A DNA stretch of 54,186 bases. Source: Leptolyngbya sp. PLA1 (lineage in GTDB: Bacteria > Planctomycetota > Phycisphaerae > Phycisphaerales > UBA1924). The first letter of the stretch is position 1. Every line of letters begins with the position of its first letter. The translations under genes and the position numbers were made by a program. This document shows positions 16,649 to 25,370 of the stretch, piece by piece. The notes below the pieces were generated by a model, which had not been told where the DNA came from, ran no database searches, and saw nothing but the letters and a program-made list of their open reading frames with translations. The DNA lies in contig QWIH01000025.1 of the NCBI GenBank assembly GCA_021405315.1, positions 1 through 54,186 on the forward strand. The letters are read 5' to 3'.

Positions 16649-17344
16649 TTAGTTCGCCTCCGTAGCCTTGCGGCCCATCGGGTTGATCTTCGCTTCCTTC
16701 GTGGTCTGGCTGGACGGGCCGGAAAGCCAGCTCTCCAGCTCCTTCTTCCCGATCACCACGAAGCGCTTCGTGAGCATCTCGTAGACGTTGAGCTGATCCA
16801 CAGCGATCATCCGAACCCGGTCCACGTTCCGCCCCGACAGACGCGCGTTCTTCGCGCTCCCCTCGTCCGCGGGCAACGCGACCACCGCCGGGCCGTCCAC
16901 CTTCACCGCCGACAGGAACGCCTCGAACGCCTTGGTCTTGGGCTCGCTGAACGCGATGGAGTCGATGACCCGGACCTCGCTGTCGACCAGCTTCGCCAGC
17001 AACGCGTTGCGGTTGGCCGCGCGACGCATCTTCTTGGGCATCGTGAGGCGGAAATCCTCGCGGGTCCGCTTCTTGCTGTGGCCGTGCCCGCCGCCCTTGA
17101 AGATGTTGACCTTGCGGTCGCCGTGGCGGGCGTTGCCCGTGCCCTTCTGCTTGTAGATCTTCTTCGTCGAGCCCTCGACCTCGTGCCGGTTCTTGGTCTT
17201 CGAGGACCCCTGCCGGAGGTTGGCGTGGTACATCACGAACGCCTGCTTGAGCAGCGGCGCGTTGACCTCTCCGCCAAGTGACTTCTCGTCAACGTTCAGT
17301 GTGGCGACCTGTGCGCCCTGCATGTTGTAGACGGGGACTTGCAT
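16649..17344 (-). CDS. rplD: 50S ribosomal protein L4
   Basis: L4 extends into the exit tunnel and, in enterobacteria, represses its own S10 operon. The loop GSSKTKNRHEVEGSTKKIYKQKGTGNARHGDRKVNIFKGGGHGHSKKR is clear, as is the C-terminal domain with ADEGSAKNARLSGRNVDRVRMIAVDQLNVYEMLTKRFVVIGKKELESW. 231 residues. It is preceded by an unusually long structured gap of 365 bases. Confidence 0.97.
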   Translation of the reverse strand: MQVPVYNMQGAQVATLNVDEKSLGGEVNAPLLKQAFVMYHANLRQGSSKTKNRHEVEGSTKKIYKQKGTGNARHGDRKVNIFKGGGHGHSKKRTREDFRLTMPKKMRRAANRNALLAKLVDSEVRVIDSIAFSEPKTKAFEAFLSAVKVDGPAVVALPADEGSAKNARLSGRNVDRVRMIAVDQLNVYEMLTKRFVVIGKKELESWLSGPSSQTTKEAKINPMGRKATEAN

Positions 17345-17709
17345 CGTCTTTACCTCGCCCTGACGCCTGGCGGTCGTGCCGGCTGCCGCCGACCCTTCCG
17401 CGACTCGTGCCTATCCGTCTCGCCTCCTCTCGCCGCTCACCGGGCACGCTGCCCGGGGCGGTCTCGCACCTTCCGGTGCGGGGGCGGATCGGACTCGACT
17501 CGGCCGTCCAATCCACGCGGCGATCTGCCTCGCCGCGGGTTGTTTGTCGCCGTCCGGTGGTTTCCGAATCGCTCGGACCTTCCGGACTCGCCGGTGGCGT
17601 CTGTTTCACGCCGCCGACGAGGAGTCATCAAACCATCAGTTCATTCCACTCCTTCAAACCGAACACCCAAACACAGCGGCCCGCCGCGGGTTCGCGACGG
17701 GCCGATCAT
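17345..17709 (-). promoter_or_regulatory. Hairpin-rich intergenic leader ahead of rplD
   Basis: This is the only long gap within the S10 block and no credible gene is visible in it. On the minus strand it holds, in order: a terminator-like stem just after rplC; an 8-base-pair CGCGGCGA/TCGCCGCG stem (17516-17537); a CGCACC-GGAA-GGTGCG hairpin with a GNRA-type tetraloop (17465-17480); and a 7-base-pair CCGGGCA/TGCCCGG stem with a three-base loop (17440-17456). The position just before L4, known as an autogenous regulator, suggests a cis-acting regulatory RNA. That function is inference. Confidence 0.55.
17678..17703 (-). terminator. Terminator or attenuator stem after rplC
   Basis: An 11-base-pair stem on the minus strand (arms at 17693-17703 and 17678-17688, one G-U pair, AACC loop) starts seven bases after the rplC stop codon. 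The following GCTGTGTTTG is only moderately T-rich, so read-through into the rplD leader is likely. Its arm GCCCGTCGCG is shared with the terminator before pheS. Confidence 0.5.
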
Positions 17710-18399
17710 TCACTTTCCTGCCGCGGCCACCTTGCCCGCCTTGCTCTTGTACAGTCGAACCGCCGGACGAACCTCGACCAGCGAGTTGTTGCTGCCGGGG
17801 ACGCTCCCCTTCACGAGCAGAATGCCCTTCTCCGCGTCGATCCGGACCACGTCCAGCGAGCGCATCGTGACCCGCTCGTCACCCATGTGGCCCGCCATCC
17901 GCTTGCCCTTCTTGAGACCGCCGCCGAAGCCGCGGTTCGAGCACAGCGAGCCGATCGAGCCGGGCGACCGGTGCTTGCGCTCCGTGCCGTGGCTCGCGAA
18001 CAGGCCCTTGAAGTGGTGCCGCTTCATCGTGCCCGCGAAGCCCTTGCCCTTGCTCGTGCCGATCACATCGACGTACATCGTCCCGTTCAGCTTGTCCACG
18101 CCCAGCGTGTCGCCGGGCTTGTAGCCCTCGAGCGCCTTCGCATCGCACCGGAACTCGCGATGGTGCCGCTGCGGCGCCGCGCCCGCGATGAAGTCGTGCT
18201 TGATCAGCGGCATCGTCGAGTTGCGCGGATCAATCTCCTCGAAACCGATCTGCACGCCGCTGTACCCGTCCTTCTCTTCCGTGCGGACCTGCGTCACCAC
18301 GCACGGACCGACCCGGATCGCCGTCACCGGCACGGACACACCCTTGTCCGTGTACACCCGAGTCATGCCGAGTTTCTTGCCAAGCAGTGAGAAGCTCAT
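17710..18399 (-). CDS. rplC: 50S ribosomal protein L3
   Basis: One of the first proteins to bind 23S rRNA, with a loop reaching the peptidyl-transferase centre. It shows [36 protein letters not shown], then [57 protein letters not shown]. 229 residues, slightly longer than the typical 205-215. Confidence 0.97.
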   Translation of the reverse strand: MSFSLLGKKLGMTRVYTDKGVSVPVTAIRVGPCVVTQVRTEEKDGYSGVQIGFEEIDPRNSTMPLIKHDFIAGAAPQRHHREFRCDAKALEGYKPGDTLGVDKLNGTMYVDVIGTSKGKGFAGTMKRHHFKGLFASHGTERKHRSPGSIGSLCSNRGFGGGLKKGKRMAGHMGDERVTMRSLDVVRIDAEKGILLVKGSVPGSNNSLVEVRPAVRLYKSKAGKVAAAGK

Positions 18400-18482
18400 C
18401 GTTCCTTACCTCTTCGGAATCCGGTGCTCCGCCTCGGGCGGGCCCTGATCGTCCGGTGCGGCCTCGTGGGCCGTGTTCATCC

Positions 18483-18791
18483 TCAGGCCTTGATCTTCAC
18501 GAACACACCCGCGGGAACGACCAGGCGGTTGAGCGCCTCCACCGTCCGGGCGTTGGGTTCCAGAATGTCGATGATCCGCTTGTGCGTGCGGATCTCGAAC
18601 TGCTCCCGGCTCTTCTTGTCAATGAACGGCGACCGCAGCACCGTGTAGCGCTCCACCCGCGTCGGAAGCGGGATCGGCCCCGCCACCTTCGCGTTCGTGC
18701 GCTTCGCGTGGTCCACGATCTCCTTGGCGGAGGCGTCCAGCGCCAGGTGGTCGTACGCCTCCATCCGAATTCGAATCTTGCCGCCCTGCAT
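18483..18791 (-). CDS. rpsJ: 30S ribosomal protein S10
   Basis: First gene of the operon. S10 belongs to the 30S head and doubles as NusE in antitermination. It contains [69 protein letters not shown] and a C-terminal [10 protein letters not shown]. 102 residues. tuf, fusA, rpsG and rpsL, often upstream, are not here. Confidence 0.97.
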   Translation of the reverse strand: MQGGKIRIRMEAYDHLALDASAKEIVDHAKRTNAKVAGPIPLPTRVERYTVLRSPFIDKKSREQFEIRTHKRIIDILEPNARTVEALNRLVVPAGVFVKIKA

Positions 18792-18894
18792 CGGGGTAGT
18801 ACCTGTCGCGATCCCTCTCCGGCATCAGTCCCGCGGGCGTCTGGCGCGCCGTGCGCCATGGACAACGCCCCGGTCCTTCCGGAGCAGGGAGGGA

Positions 18895-18922
18895 ACATTA
18901 GCCCCTCCCTTGCGGATGTCAA
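18895..18922 (-). promoter_or_regulatory. Probable promoter of the S10-spc-alpha operon
   Basis: On the minus strand a perfect TTGACA (-35) is followed after 16 bases by TAATGT (-10, three of six consensus bases). Transcription would start near 18888, leaving a leader of about 97 bases before rpsJ. The surrounding 323-base gap to the divergent plus-strand gene has no open gene. Nothing else in it matches a promoter as well. Confidence 0.5.
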
Positions 18923-19114
18923 ACAGCCCAAGGGACCATTCCCGCAGCCCCGCTCCCCGAGGCCCCAGTCCTCCCGGCCATCGGAGCCGGCGCCAACTTC
19001 CCCAGGCCACCCGATCAAGCCCCGGACCCCGCTCCGCCGATGCCCTATGCTCGACCGTCACCTCAGAGTAAGTAGTTCATTCCCAACCGTCCCCGTCCGC
19101 CCGGGAGTTCATGG

Positions 19115-20611
19115 ATGACCCCCACCGCCCGCCCCCGCCCCCGCTCAACCACCCGACTCGCCCTCGCGGCACTCGCCCTCACCCTGGGTTCCGCGTGCAT
19201 GGCCCAGGGCCAGGCCCCGGAGACCCGCCCCGGCACCGTCGTTGAATTCGCCGACGAGCTCTTCCGCCTCGACACCGTCGGCCTCACGCTCATGCTCCCC
19301 GCGGATGTCACCGCGCAATCAACGACCGTCGGCAGCAAGTCCGGCGTGCAGATCCAGCCCCGCGAACCCTCTTGGATCGTCAACATCCAGACTCCAAAGT
19401 CCGCCAACCCGGACACGACCTCCGCCGAAGCCGTCGACGAGATCGCCACGCAGGTGCTCCGCGAGTCCGGCGAAGCATGGGCCAAGGACCCGGCCGGAGG
19501 CAAGCCCTCCCTCGTGGGCTACAACGGCGAGATCATCGAGCCCCGCAAGACCATTCTCATCAACGGCCTGCCCGCGGAACGCGTCTACATCAAAGTTCCC
19601 GGAGAGCGTGGCGGCTCGGTCGTGCGCGGATTCACCGTCTTCAAGACCACTCCCAGCCAGTTCGTCACCTTCGAGCTCATCTCCCCCGAAGCCGCCTTCG
19701 CCCGCGCCCGCTCCATCTATGAGACCTTCGTGGGCACCGCCAGGTTCGAGGACCCGACGCGGATCGGCGCCGACCGCGCCGCCGCCGTGACCGCGGGCCT
19801 CAAGGTCTTCGAACGCGTCGGCGAGGCCGAACTCCGCGAACTCGTCGAGCAGGTGCCGGAGCGATGGGAGCGCTTCTACCGCCCCGCCGCCACCGGCGCG
19901 AACTCGGACGCGACCGAGCTCGGCTACCGGCGCCTCCGGTTCTCCGTCGGCACCCGAGCGGCGCTCGGCGCCTCCGGCTCCGCCGGCTCCCGCGATCCCG
20001 GCTTCGTCGCCCAGCTCGACGCGAGATATCTCGACGGCGCTCGCGTCGTCGACGGCAAGCTCGTCGGCGGGCGCGTCGTCGACTCCCGAAGCGTCTACTT
20101 CATGTCCTTCGACCGCGCCGACGAAGCCTGGACCGTTCAGAACGCCGTCCGCGCCGGCACCCCCAGCGGCAAGAGCCAGCCAAAGGTCTTCACCGAGACC
20201 GGTGGCCGCACGGGTCGCAGCATGTTCGTCAGCATTTCCGCTCCGGGCACCCCGGGCCGGGACGTCCGCCCCGTCTTCCAGGGCGATGGCTACGTCAGCC
20301 GCTTCGAATCGCTCCTGCTCCCCGAAATCCTCGTCCGGGCCGGCGTCCAGGCGGACCTGGGCTTCTACACCTACCAGTCCAGTGCAGAAACCATCAAGCT
20401 CCGTCGCGATCTCCTCGAACAACCCTCCGAGATGCTCGGCGCCTGGCGCCTCACCACGCGCCTCACCGAGGACAAACCCCCGCAGGTCTCCGTCTACAAC
20501 GATAAGGGAAAGCTCGTCAGGACCGAACTCGCCGACGGCACCCTCTGGGAGCCCATCGAACTCGACCGCCTCGTCTCCCTGTGGAGGTCCAAGGGCCTCC
20601 CGATGGACTGA
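19115..20611 (+). CDS. Secreted protein of unknown function
   Basis: A 498-residue protein with an Arg-rich N-terminus, a hydrophobic stretch (about 15-30) ending ACMAQG, consistent with a cleaved signal peptide. The ATG lies eight bases after GGAG. The mature part has no family I recognise. An N-terminal domain (about 45-210) alternates short strands (IVNIQTP, FVTFELISPEAAF) in the manner of PsbP/DUF1795-like exported proteins, and a C-terminal domain (about 245-498) reads as beta-rich with DKGKLVRTELADGTLWEPIEL near the end. It is transcribed divergently from the ribosomal operon, with ruvB 51 bases downstream. Confidence 0.75.
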   Translation: MTPTARPRPRSTTRLALAALALTLGSACMAQGQAPETRPGTVVEFADELFRLDTVGLTLMLPADVTAQSTTVGSKSGVQIQPREPSWIVNIQTPKSANPDTTSAEAVDEIATQVLRESGEAWAKDPAGGKPSLVGYNGEIIEPRKTILINGLPAERVYIKVPGERGGSVVRGFTVFKTTPSQFVTFELISPEAAFARARSIYETFVGTARFEDPTRIGADRAAAVTAGLKVFERVGEAELRELVEQVPERWERFYRPAATGANSDATELGYRRLRFSVGTRAALGASGSAGSRDPGFVAQLDARYLDGARVVDGKLVGGRVVDSRSVYFMSFDRADEAWTVQNAVRAGTPSGKSQPKVFTETGGRTGRSMFVSISAPGTPGRDVRPVFQGDGYVSRFESLLLPEILVRAGVQADLGFYTYQSSAETIKLRRDLLEQPSEMLGAWRLTTRLTEDKPPQVSVYNDKGKLVRTELADGTLWEPIELDRLVSLWRSKGLPMD

Positions 20612-20662
20612 CCCGCCCACCGCACGAGCCTCACGCATCGCGGGACAGAGAAAGGTGCACGG

Positions 20663-21706
20663 ATGGCGACGGATCGACTCCTCTCGAGCCAGCCACGGGG
20701 CGAGGACGAACAGCTCAACTGGGCGCTCCGCCCCACGGAGCTCTCCCAGTACGTGGGTCAGCCCGTCCTCATCCAGCGACTCCGAATCGCCATTGAGGCC
20801 GCCAAGGGCCGAGGTGAGCCCCTCGAGCACCTCCTCCTCCACGGCCCGCCCGGCCTGGGCAAGACCACCCTCGCGCACGTCCTCGCCGGCGAGATGGGAT
20901 CCAAGGTCATCGTGACCTCCGGCCCCGCCCTCCAGCGGGGCACGGACCTCGTCGCCTCCCTCACCCGCCTCGGCCCCACCGACATCCTCTTCATCGATGA
21001 AATCCACAGGCTCCCCGCCAGCGTCGAAGAGTTCATCTACCCGGCGATGGAAGATTTCCGCATCGACGTCATGCTCGACAAGGGCCTCTCCGCCCGCACC
21101 GTCCAGGTCCGCTGCAAGCCCTTCACCCTCATCGGCGCCACCACCCGCGCTGGACTCCTCACCTCGCCCCTCCGCTCCCGCTTCGGCATCGCGCACCATC
21201 TCACCTTCTACTCCGCAGATGAACTCCTCTCCATCCTCGAACGCAGTTGCACCCTCCTCGGCATCGCCGGCGCGGACCAGGCCGCCCTCTCCTGCATCGC
21301 CGCCCGAAGCCGCGGCACGCCCCGCATCGCAAACCGCCTCCTCCGCCGCGTGCGCGACTTCGCCCAGGTGAAGGCCAACGGACGCGTCTCGCGGGACATC
21401 GTCGACGCCGCTCTCCACCTCGAAGGCGTCGACGCCATGGGCCTTGACGACCTCGACCGCGCCTACCTCCGCTGCATCGGCACCACCTACCAGGGCGGGC
21501 CCGTCGGGCTCGAGGCCATCGCCGCCACCCTCAACGAGGACGCCGGCACGCTCGAGGACGTCGTCGAGCCCTACGTCCTCCAGATCGGCTTCCTCGCCCG
21601 CACCAAGCGGGGACGCGCCCTGACCAGCGCCGGCAGTGAGTACCTCGGCCTCCCCGCCCGCGCAGCGCCCGCCTCCCTCTTCTCAGACCCCGCTCCATCA
21701 GACTGA
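20663..21706 (+). CDS. ruvB: Holliday junction branch-migration helicase RuvB
   Basis: The AAA+ motor that drives RuvA-bound Holliday junctions. 347 residues with Walker A GPPGLGKT (61-68), Walker B DEIHR (112-116), sensor 1 GATTRAG, and sensor 2/arginine-finger region SRGTPRIANRLLRRVRDFA; the winged-helix C-terminus has GGPVGLEAIAATLNED and EPYVLQIGFLARTKRGR. ruvA and ruvC are not adjacent. rnpB lies convergently just downstream. Confidence 0.97.
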   Translation: MATDRLLSSQPRGEDEQLNWALRPTELSQYVGQPVLIQRLRIAIEAAKGRGEPLEHLLLHGPPGLGKTTLAHVLAGEMGSKVIVTSGPALQRGTDLVASLTRLGPTDILFIDEIHRLPASVEEFIYPAMEDFRIDVMLDKGLSARTVQVRCKPFTLIGATTRAGLLTSPLRSRFGIAHHLTFYSADELLSILERSCTLLGIAGADQAALSCIAARSRGTPRIANRLLRRVRDFAQVKANGRVSRDIVDAALHLEGVDAMGLDDLDRAYLRCIGTTYQGGPVGLEAIAATLNEDAGTLEDVVEPYVLQIGFLARTKRGRALTSAGSEYLGLPARAAPASLFSDPAPSD

Positions 21707-21708
21707 CC

Positions 21709-21743
21709 AAAAACGTCGCGGGCCCCCGATCACTCGGAGGCCC
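21709..21743 (-). terminator. Rho-independent terminator of rnpB
   Basis: On the minus strand a 10-base-pair stem (arms at 21734-21743 and 21720-21729, GTGA tetraloop, one U-G pair) is followed by GCGACG and then five T residues ending at 21709. It starts about 12 bases past the RNA's 3' end. Confidence 0.75.
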
Positions 21744-21754
21744 CGACGAGGCCC

Positions 21755-22158
21755 GTGCGGCTGGTAAGCCGAGTTCTGTCGCACCGGTGGTATCCGCTTC
21801 CGCGGACCTGCCGTGCGTGACGGCCATTTCTCTCCGCCCAGGGTTGCCCCGGGGCTCCAGCGGTCTACCCGCCCCGCGACGACCGGACCGATCGGGAGTG
21901 GCACGCCACTCCGGGGGCTGCTTGACCTTGCACGCGGTGGGGTTTGCCGTGCCCCCGACGTCACCGTCGGGGCGGTGGGCTCTTACCCCACCGTTTCACC
22001 CTTGCCTGATCCCTCGCGGGCCATCGGCGGTCTGTTCTCTGTGGCACTGTCCCGCGCCCGTGGCCTCCGGGCGGGTGGGCGTTACCCACCACCGTGTCCT
22101 CCCGTGCTCGGACTTTCCTCGGATCAGCGAACGCCGATACGCGGCCGCCTCACCGCAC
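21755..22158 (-). ncRNA. rnpB: RNase P RNA, bacterial type A
   Basis: The catalytic RNA that matures tRNA 5' ends. Read on the minus strand, the ends pair as helix P1 (GTGCGG with CCGCAC). The 5' P4 strand reads GAGGAAAGTCCGAGC and the 3' one ACAGAACTCGGCTTA. Relative to the usual GTCCGGGC/CCCGGC pair, the A and T changes are compensatory, which supports a working P4. ACAGAGA, CCGATGGCCCGCG, GGATCAGGCAAGGGTGAAA and GGTAAGAGC follow the universal core. An additional hairpin, TCCGC-GGAA-GCGGA (21793-21806), sits just before ACAGAA, where some lineages carry P19. Ends are set from P1 and may be off by a few bases. Confidence 0.93.
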
Positions 22159-22195
22159 TGAGACACATCCTACGCCCACACATACCATCCCGTTC

Positions 22196-23251
22196 ATGGC
22201 GCCCCCGCCCTCCCACTCCGCCGCTGTCTGGCTCGAGCCCCACCAGATCGAGTTCGTACGCACCGCCCTCCTCGCCGCCGACATCACACCCACCTGGGCC
22301 GGCTCCCCCGCCAAGGGTCAGTCCGCCGCCGTTGCCGACGCCCTCAACGCCCAACCCTTCGACGACCTCCGCGCCTTCCTCTCCACAACGGACGCTCCGC
22401 TCGTGTGGCTCGCCAGTGCGCACGACCTCGGCTCCACCCCGGATCAGGCCGACGCACGCGCCGTCGCCGCCGCCGCCGCCAGAGGGGTGCGCATCGCCTG
22501 CAGCGAGCCCATCCCCCACAGCGTCCTCAACCTCGGCCCGGGTGGCTGGGCCGCCGGCGACCAGTCGCCCGCCGGGATCGAGGCCGGCCAGTTCCTCCGC
22601 TACGTCGGCATCCCTTCCACCTCCAGAGTCTGGATGGACAGCGAGGAACTCCGTGCCGCCTTCGGAACGCCTCGCCTCGTCCACATCGAGGCCTGGTGCG
22701 GCCCCGGCGACGGCTCCCTCGCCGCACGCCTCCTCGGCGCCATGGACCTTGTCCTGCGTGTCCTTGGTGAGCCCGAGAGCATCAACGCTTCCTACGTCGG
22801 CGCCGCCGCCGGCGGAAGCGTCCTCACCACCCCCCCCGACACCCTCTCCGACCTTCACGGCGATCTCTCCGCCACCATGCGCACCGCCGACGGCCGGGCC
22901 GCCGTCATCGCCGCCTCCAACGGCGCGGGCCGGTGGAGCAGCGTCATCACCCTCGTCTCCGCCGCGGGTCGACTCCGCCTGTATGACGACGGCTTCGAGT
23001 GGGTCGGCCCCGAGGGCGTCCGCCGCGACGAGCAGCGACTCACCCATCGCACCCGCGGCGCCACCGACCTCGCCCAGACCGGCGCGCGACTCGCCGCCGA
23101 CGGCCTCGCCAGGCTCCTCTCCGGCTCCGCCCCGGATCCCGGCCCCATCCCCCTCGCCCACGTCCTGGTCCTCTGCCAGACCGCGCTCCTCAGCGCTCGC
23201 ACCCGAAACCCCGAGAGCCCCGAGAGCGTCCGCCGCATGATGCTCGTCTGA
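22196..23251 (+). CDS. Gfo/Idh/MocA-like protein, function unknown
   Basis: A 351-residue cytosolic protein. The layout resembles Gfo/Idh/MocA oxidoreductases: an N-terminal alpha/beta part with LVWLASAHDLG and AAARGVRIACSEPIP (about 65-110), like the end of a Rossmann domain, then an alpha/beta part with RLVHIEAWCGPGDGSLAARLLGAMDLVLRVLGEPE (about 160-200) and a beta-rich end (AAGRLRLYDDGFEWVGPEG). No clean GxGxxG dinucleotide motif is visible near the N-terminus, so the cofactor site may be degenerate. The ATG was chosen because it lies just outside rnpB; longer frames run through it. Confidence 0.6.
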   Translation: MAPPPSHSAAVWLEPHQIEFVRTALLAADITPTWAGSPAKGQSAAVADALNAQPFDDLRAFLSTTDAPLVWLASAHDLGSTPDQADARAVAAAAARGVRIACSEPIPHSVLNLGPGGWAAGDQSPAGIEAGQFLRYVGIPSTSRVWMDSEELRAAFGTPRLVHIEAWCGPGDGSLAARLLGAMDLVLRVLGEPESINASYVGAAAGGSVLTTPPDTLSDLHGDLSATMRTADGRAAVIAASNGAGRWSSVITLVSAAGRLRLYDDGFEWVGPEGVRRDEQRLTHRTRGATDLAQTGARLAADGLARLLSGSAPDPGPIPLAHVLVLCQTALLSARTRNPESPESVRRMMLV

Positions 23252-23272
23252 ACCTCCGCACCCCCAGCCGGC

Positions 23273-25294
23273 TCAACGCCCGGCCGGCTCCAGCGGCAGC
23301 AGCGGCGCATACAGACCCCCCACCACGCTCCTTGCGTACATACCCCGCGTCTTCCCGTCCCCCACCGTGTACCAGTCCGTCAACGGCACCCGGTCCGGCG
23401 TCCCGCTCGCCAGCGCCCCGATCGGCTTCACCAGCGCATCAAAGTCCGCCCGATCTTCCGCGAGACACGCGGACCACACCACCCACTCCGGCTTCGTGTA
23501 GTTCACGCGGCTGTCCATCGGCACGCCGAACCTCTCGTTCTTCTTCACGTACCACGCGATCTCTCTCGCGCGGGTCTCCCGCGGAAAAAGATCCGTGCCC
23601 AGGTACGCATCCCAGAACATGTTGTACTTCAGCGACCACGTCTCGGGCTTCTCATACGCCAGCACCGTGTGGTCCCCGGCGTCCGCCAGTTCGTGCCAGC
23701 GCGCCGCCATCTCCGACGCCGTCATGACCTGCCCCACCGTCCCGCCCGCTCTGGCCCGCAGCCTCGCAGCCCCCGCCACACCCACGCACGCCTTCACCGC
23801 CAGGTTCGCGTTCCGCGCGAGGTGGCCCGCAAAGTCATCCGTGCACAACTGGTTCTCCGGGTCCACCCCGTGCTGCTCCAGATACGCCGACCACTTCTCG
23901 ATGCTCCCCCACCACGCCTGAGGAACCTGCCACCCGGGCCGCGCCTTCGCGAGCGCCGCCGTGAGGATCAGCATGTTCCCGCACTCCTCCACCGGCATCT
24001 GGTTGTCCATGGTCCGCTCGCCACCGCCATACACCTGCCCGTTGGCCTTCGGGTACGTCCCCAGGTCATGCGGCGCGAAGTCGAACTTCCACCTCGGGCT
24101 CGCCGCGTACGCAAACACCGGCCTCAGGTTCGCCTCCAGCAGCTCCGGATTGAGCGCCAGAAAGAACGGCGCCGACGGGAACAGCACGTCCACCGTCCCC
24201 ATGCACCCGTTGCTCGTGTTCTCCTTGCTGAACATCAGCATCGTGCCGTCGAAGTCCGTCGCGATGCAGTGCGCCCCCATCACCTGGCGATACACCAGCT
24301 CGCAGGTCTTCGCAAACTCCGCCGGCACCCTCTCCGCCAGCCTCGACCGCAGCGCCGCGTCCGCCGACGCGCACCGTTCGCGAATCTCGCCCCGCGCCGC
24401 CCACGTCTCCCCGAGCATGGCGCCGAAGTCCTTCCCGTCCCGCGCCCAGTAGGGTCGCAACTTCCTCCCGAAGTACTCCGCGCAGTACCCCTCGTCCAGC
24501 GCCACCACGAACTCCGCTTTCGCCGCCGCCTCTCGCACCTCCCCCAGGTCGATCACCGTCGCCAGCACCGGCCAATCGTCGTGCGCCGCGCGCGGCATCC
24601 TCAGATCATCCGCCTCCGGCAGCACGCCCTCTCCCGCAAACGCCCCACGCGAACGCGTGTGCCCGCTCGTGCACGTTGTCGTCCCAGGCCCTCGCGCCGC
24701 CCCCAGATTGATGTACCCCCAGTCGATCCGAGTGTGGTCCCCTGCCCGCTCCAGCACCGGCTGAGACGTCGTCCCCATCCGCAGAACGTCCAGATCCCCC
24801 ACCCGCGCCCGTGACCACGCCACCTGCTGCGACGCCTCGTGCGTGCACCACTCACCCGTCAGGTCCAGGTACACGCTCGCCCGGTGAGGCCCGCCGTCGA
24901 TCGACCGCACCTCCGCCGTGATGAACGTCACCGCCCTCGACGCCAGGTCCGGGTCCTCCGCCAGCGTCGGCGACAGAAACGTCACCGTCATCCGCACCCC
25001 CCCTCCTTCGAAGTCATACTCCGACGACGTCGCGCTGATCCGCAGCCCCGTCTGCGACATCGCCGGCACGTCCTGAGGGAACGGCCCGCACCACCTCATC
25101 GCCTTGCCGTCCACCCGCACCATCCCCACCATCCCGTTCACCCCGCCCGTCCAGTGCCGGGGCCAGTCGTCCGTCAGCCGGTCCGCCCTTGACCACGCCG
25201 AAAAATACGGATTCCCCACCACCAGCGGCACCGCCGGAGGGCGAAACTCTGGTGCCTGTGCAAGCGAAAGCGCGGCAAGAAGTGTGCTCAGCAT
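23273..25294 (-). CDS. Secreted glutaminase-A-like protein (DUF4965/DUF5127/DUF1793 type)
   Basis: A 673-residue protein with a short signal peptide (LLAALSLAQA, about residues 3-14). It starts the mature region with PPAVPLVVGNPYFSAWSRADRLTDDWPRHWTG, typical of fungal glutaminase A and related bacterial proteins. The middle holds QVMGAHCIATDFDGTMLMFSKENTSNGCMGTVDVLFPSAPFFLALNPELLEANLRPVF and the C-terminal half has an (alpha/alpha) barrel-like pattern (DDFAGHLARNANLAVKACVGV). The family includes glutaminases but several members have no tested activity. Minus strand, convergent with the Gfo/Idh-like gene. Confidence 0.85.
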   Translation of the reverse strand: MLSTLLAALSLAQAPEFRPPAVPLVVGNPYFSAWSRADRLTDDWPRHWTGGVNGMVGMVRVDGKAMRWCGPFPQDVPAMSQTGLRISATSSEYDFEGGGVRMTVTFLSPTLAEDPDLASRAVTFITAEVRSIDGGPHRASVYLDLTGEWCTHEASQQVAWSRARVGDLDVLRMGTTSQPVLERAGDHTRIDWGYINLGAARGPGTTTCTSGHTRSRGAFAGEGVLPEADDLRMPRAAHDDWPVLATVIDLGEVREAAAKAEFVVALDEGYCAEYFGRKLRPYWARDGKDFGAMLGETWAARGEIRERCASADAALRSRLAERVPAEFAKTCELVYRQVMGAHCIATDFDGTMLMFSKENTSNGCMGTVDVLFPSAPFFLALNPELLEANLRPVFAYAASPRWKFDFAPHDLGTYPKANGQVYGGGERTMDNQMPVEECGNMLILTAALAKARPGWQVPQAWWGSIEKWSAYLEQHGVDPENQLCTDDFAGHLARNANLAVKACVGVAGAARLRARAGGTVGQVMTASEMAARWHELADAGDHTVLAYEKPETWSLKYNMFWDAYLGTDLFPRETRAREIAWYVKKNERFGVPMDSRVNYTKPEWVVWSACLAEDRADFDALVKPIGALASGTPDRVPLTDWYTVGDGKTRGMYARSVVGGLYAPLLPLEPAGR

Positions 25295-25370
25295 CCATGC
25301 AGCCTACCAGCCCGCCTCCCGGCCGGCGACCACCACCCCCGCCCCACCCGGCATCCTGATACCGTCGCCC

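Noticed and set aside
17289..17609. Possible small gene in the rplC-rplD gap
   Set aside because: The 106-residue frame has Arg/Ser/Thr-rich composition and overlaps rplD's start and all the hairpins; no ribosome-binding site.
18792..19114. tRNA or small RNA gene between rpsJ and the secreted protein gene
   Set aside because: No cloverleaf, no T-arm GGTTC sequence; only the promoter-like elements are visible.
19319..21418. 699-codon minus-strand open frame across the secreted protein gene and ruvB
   Set aside because: It lies antisense to ruvB, which is certain, and its Gly/Glu/Ala-rich product has no family. GC shadow.
22041..22047. GTGGCAC motif inside rnpB as copy of the right-edge inverted repeat
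   Set aside because: It belongs to the conserved RNase P RNA structure and lacks the paired arm at the same spacing.
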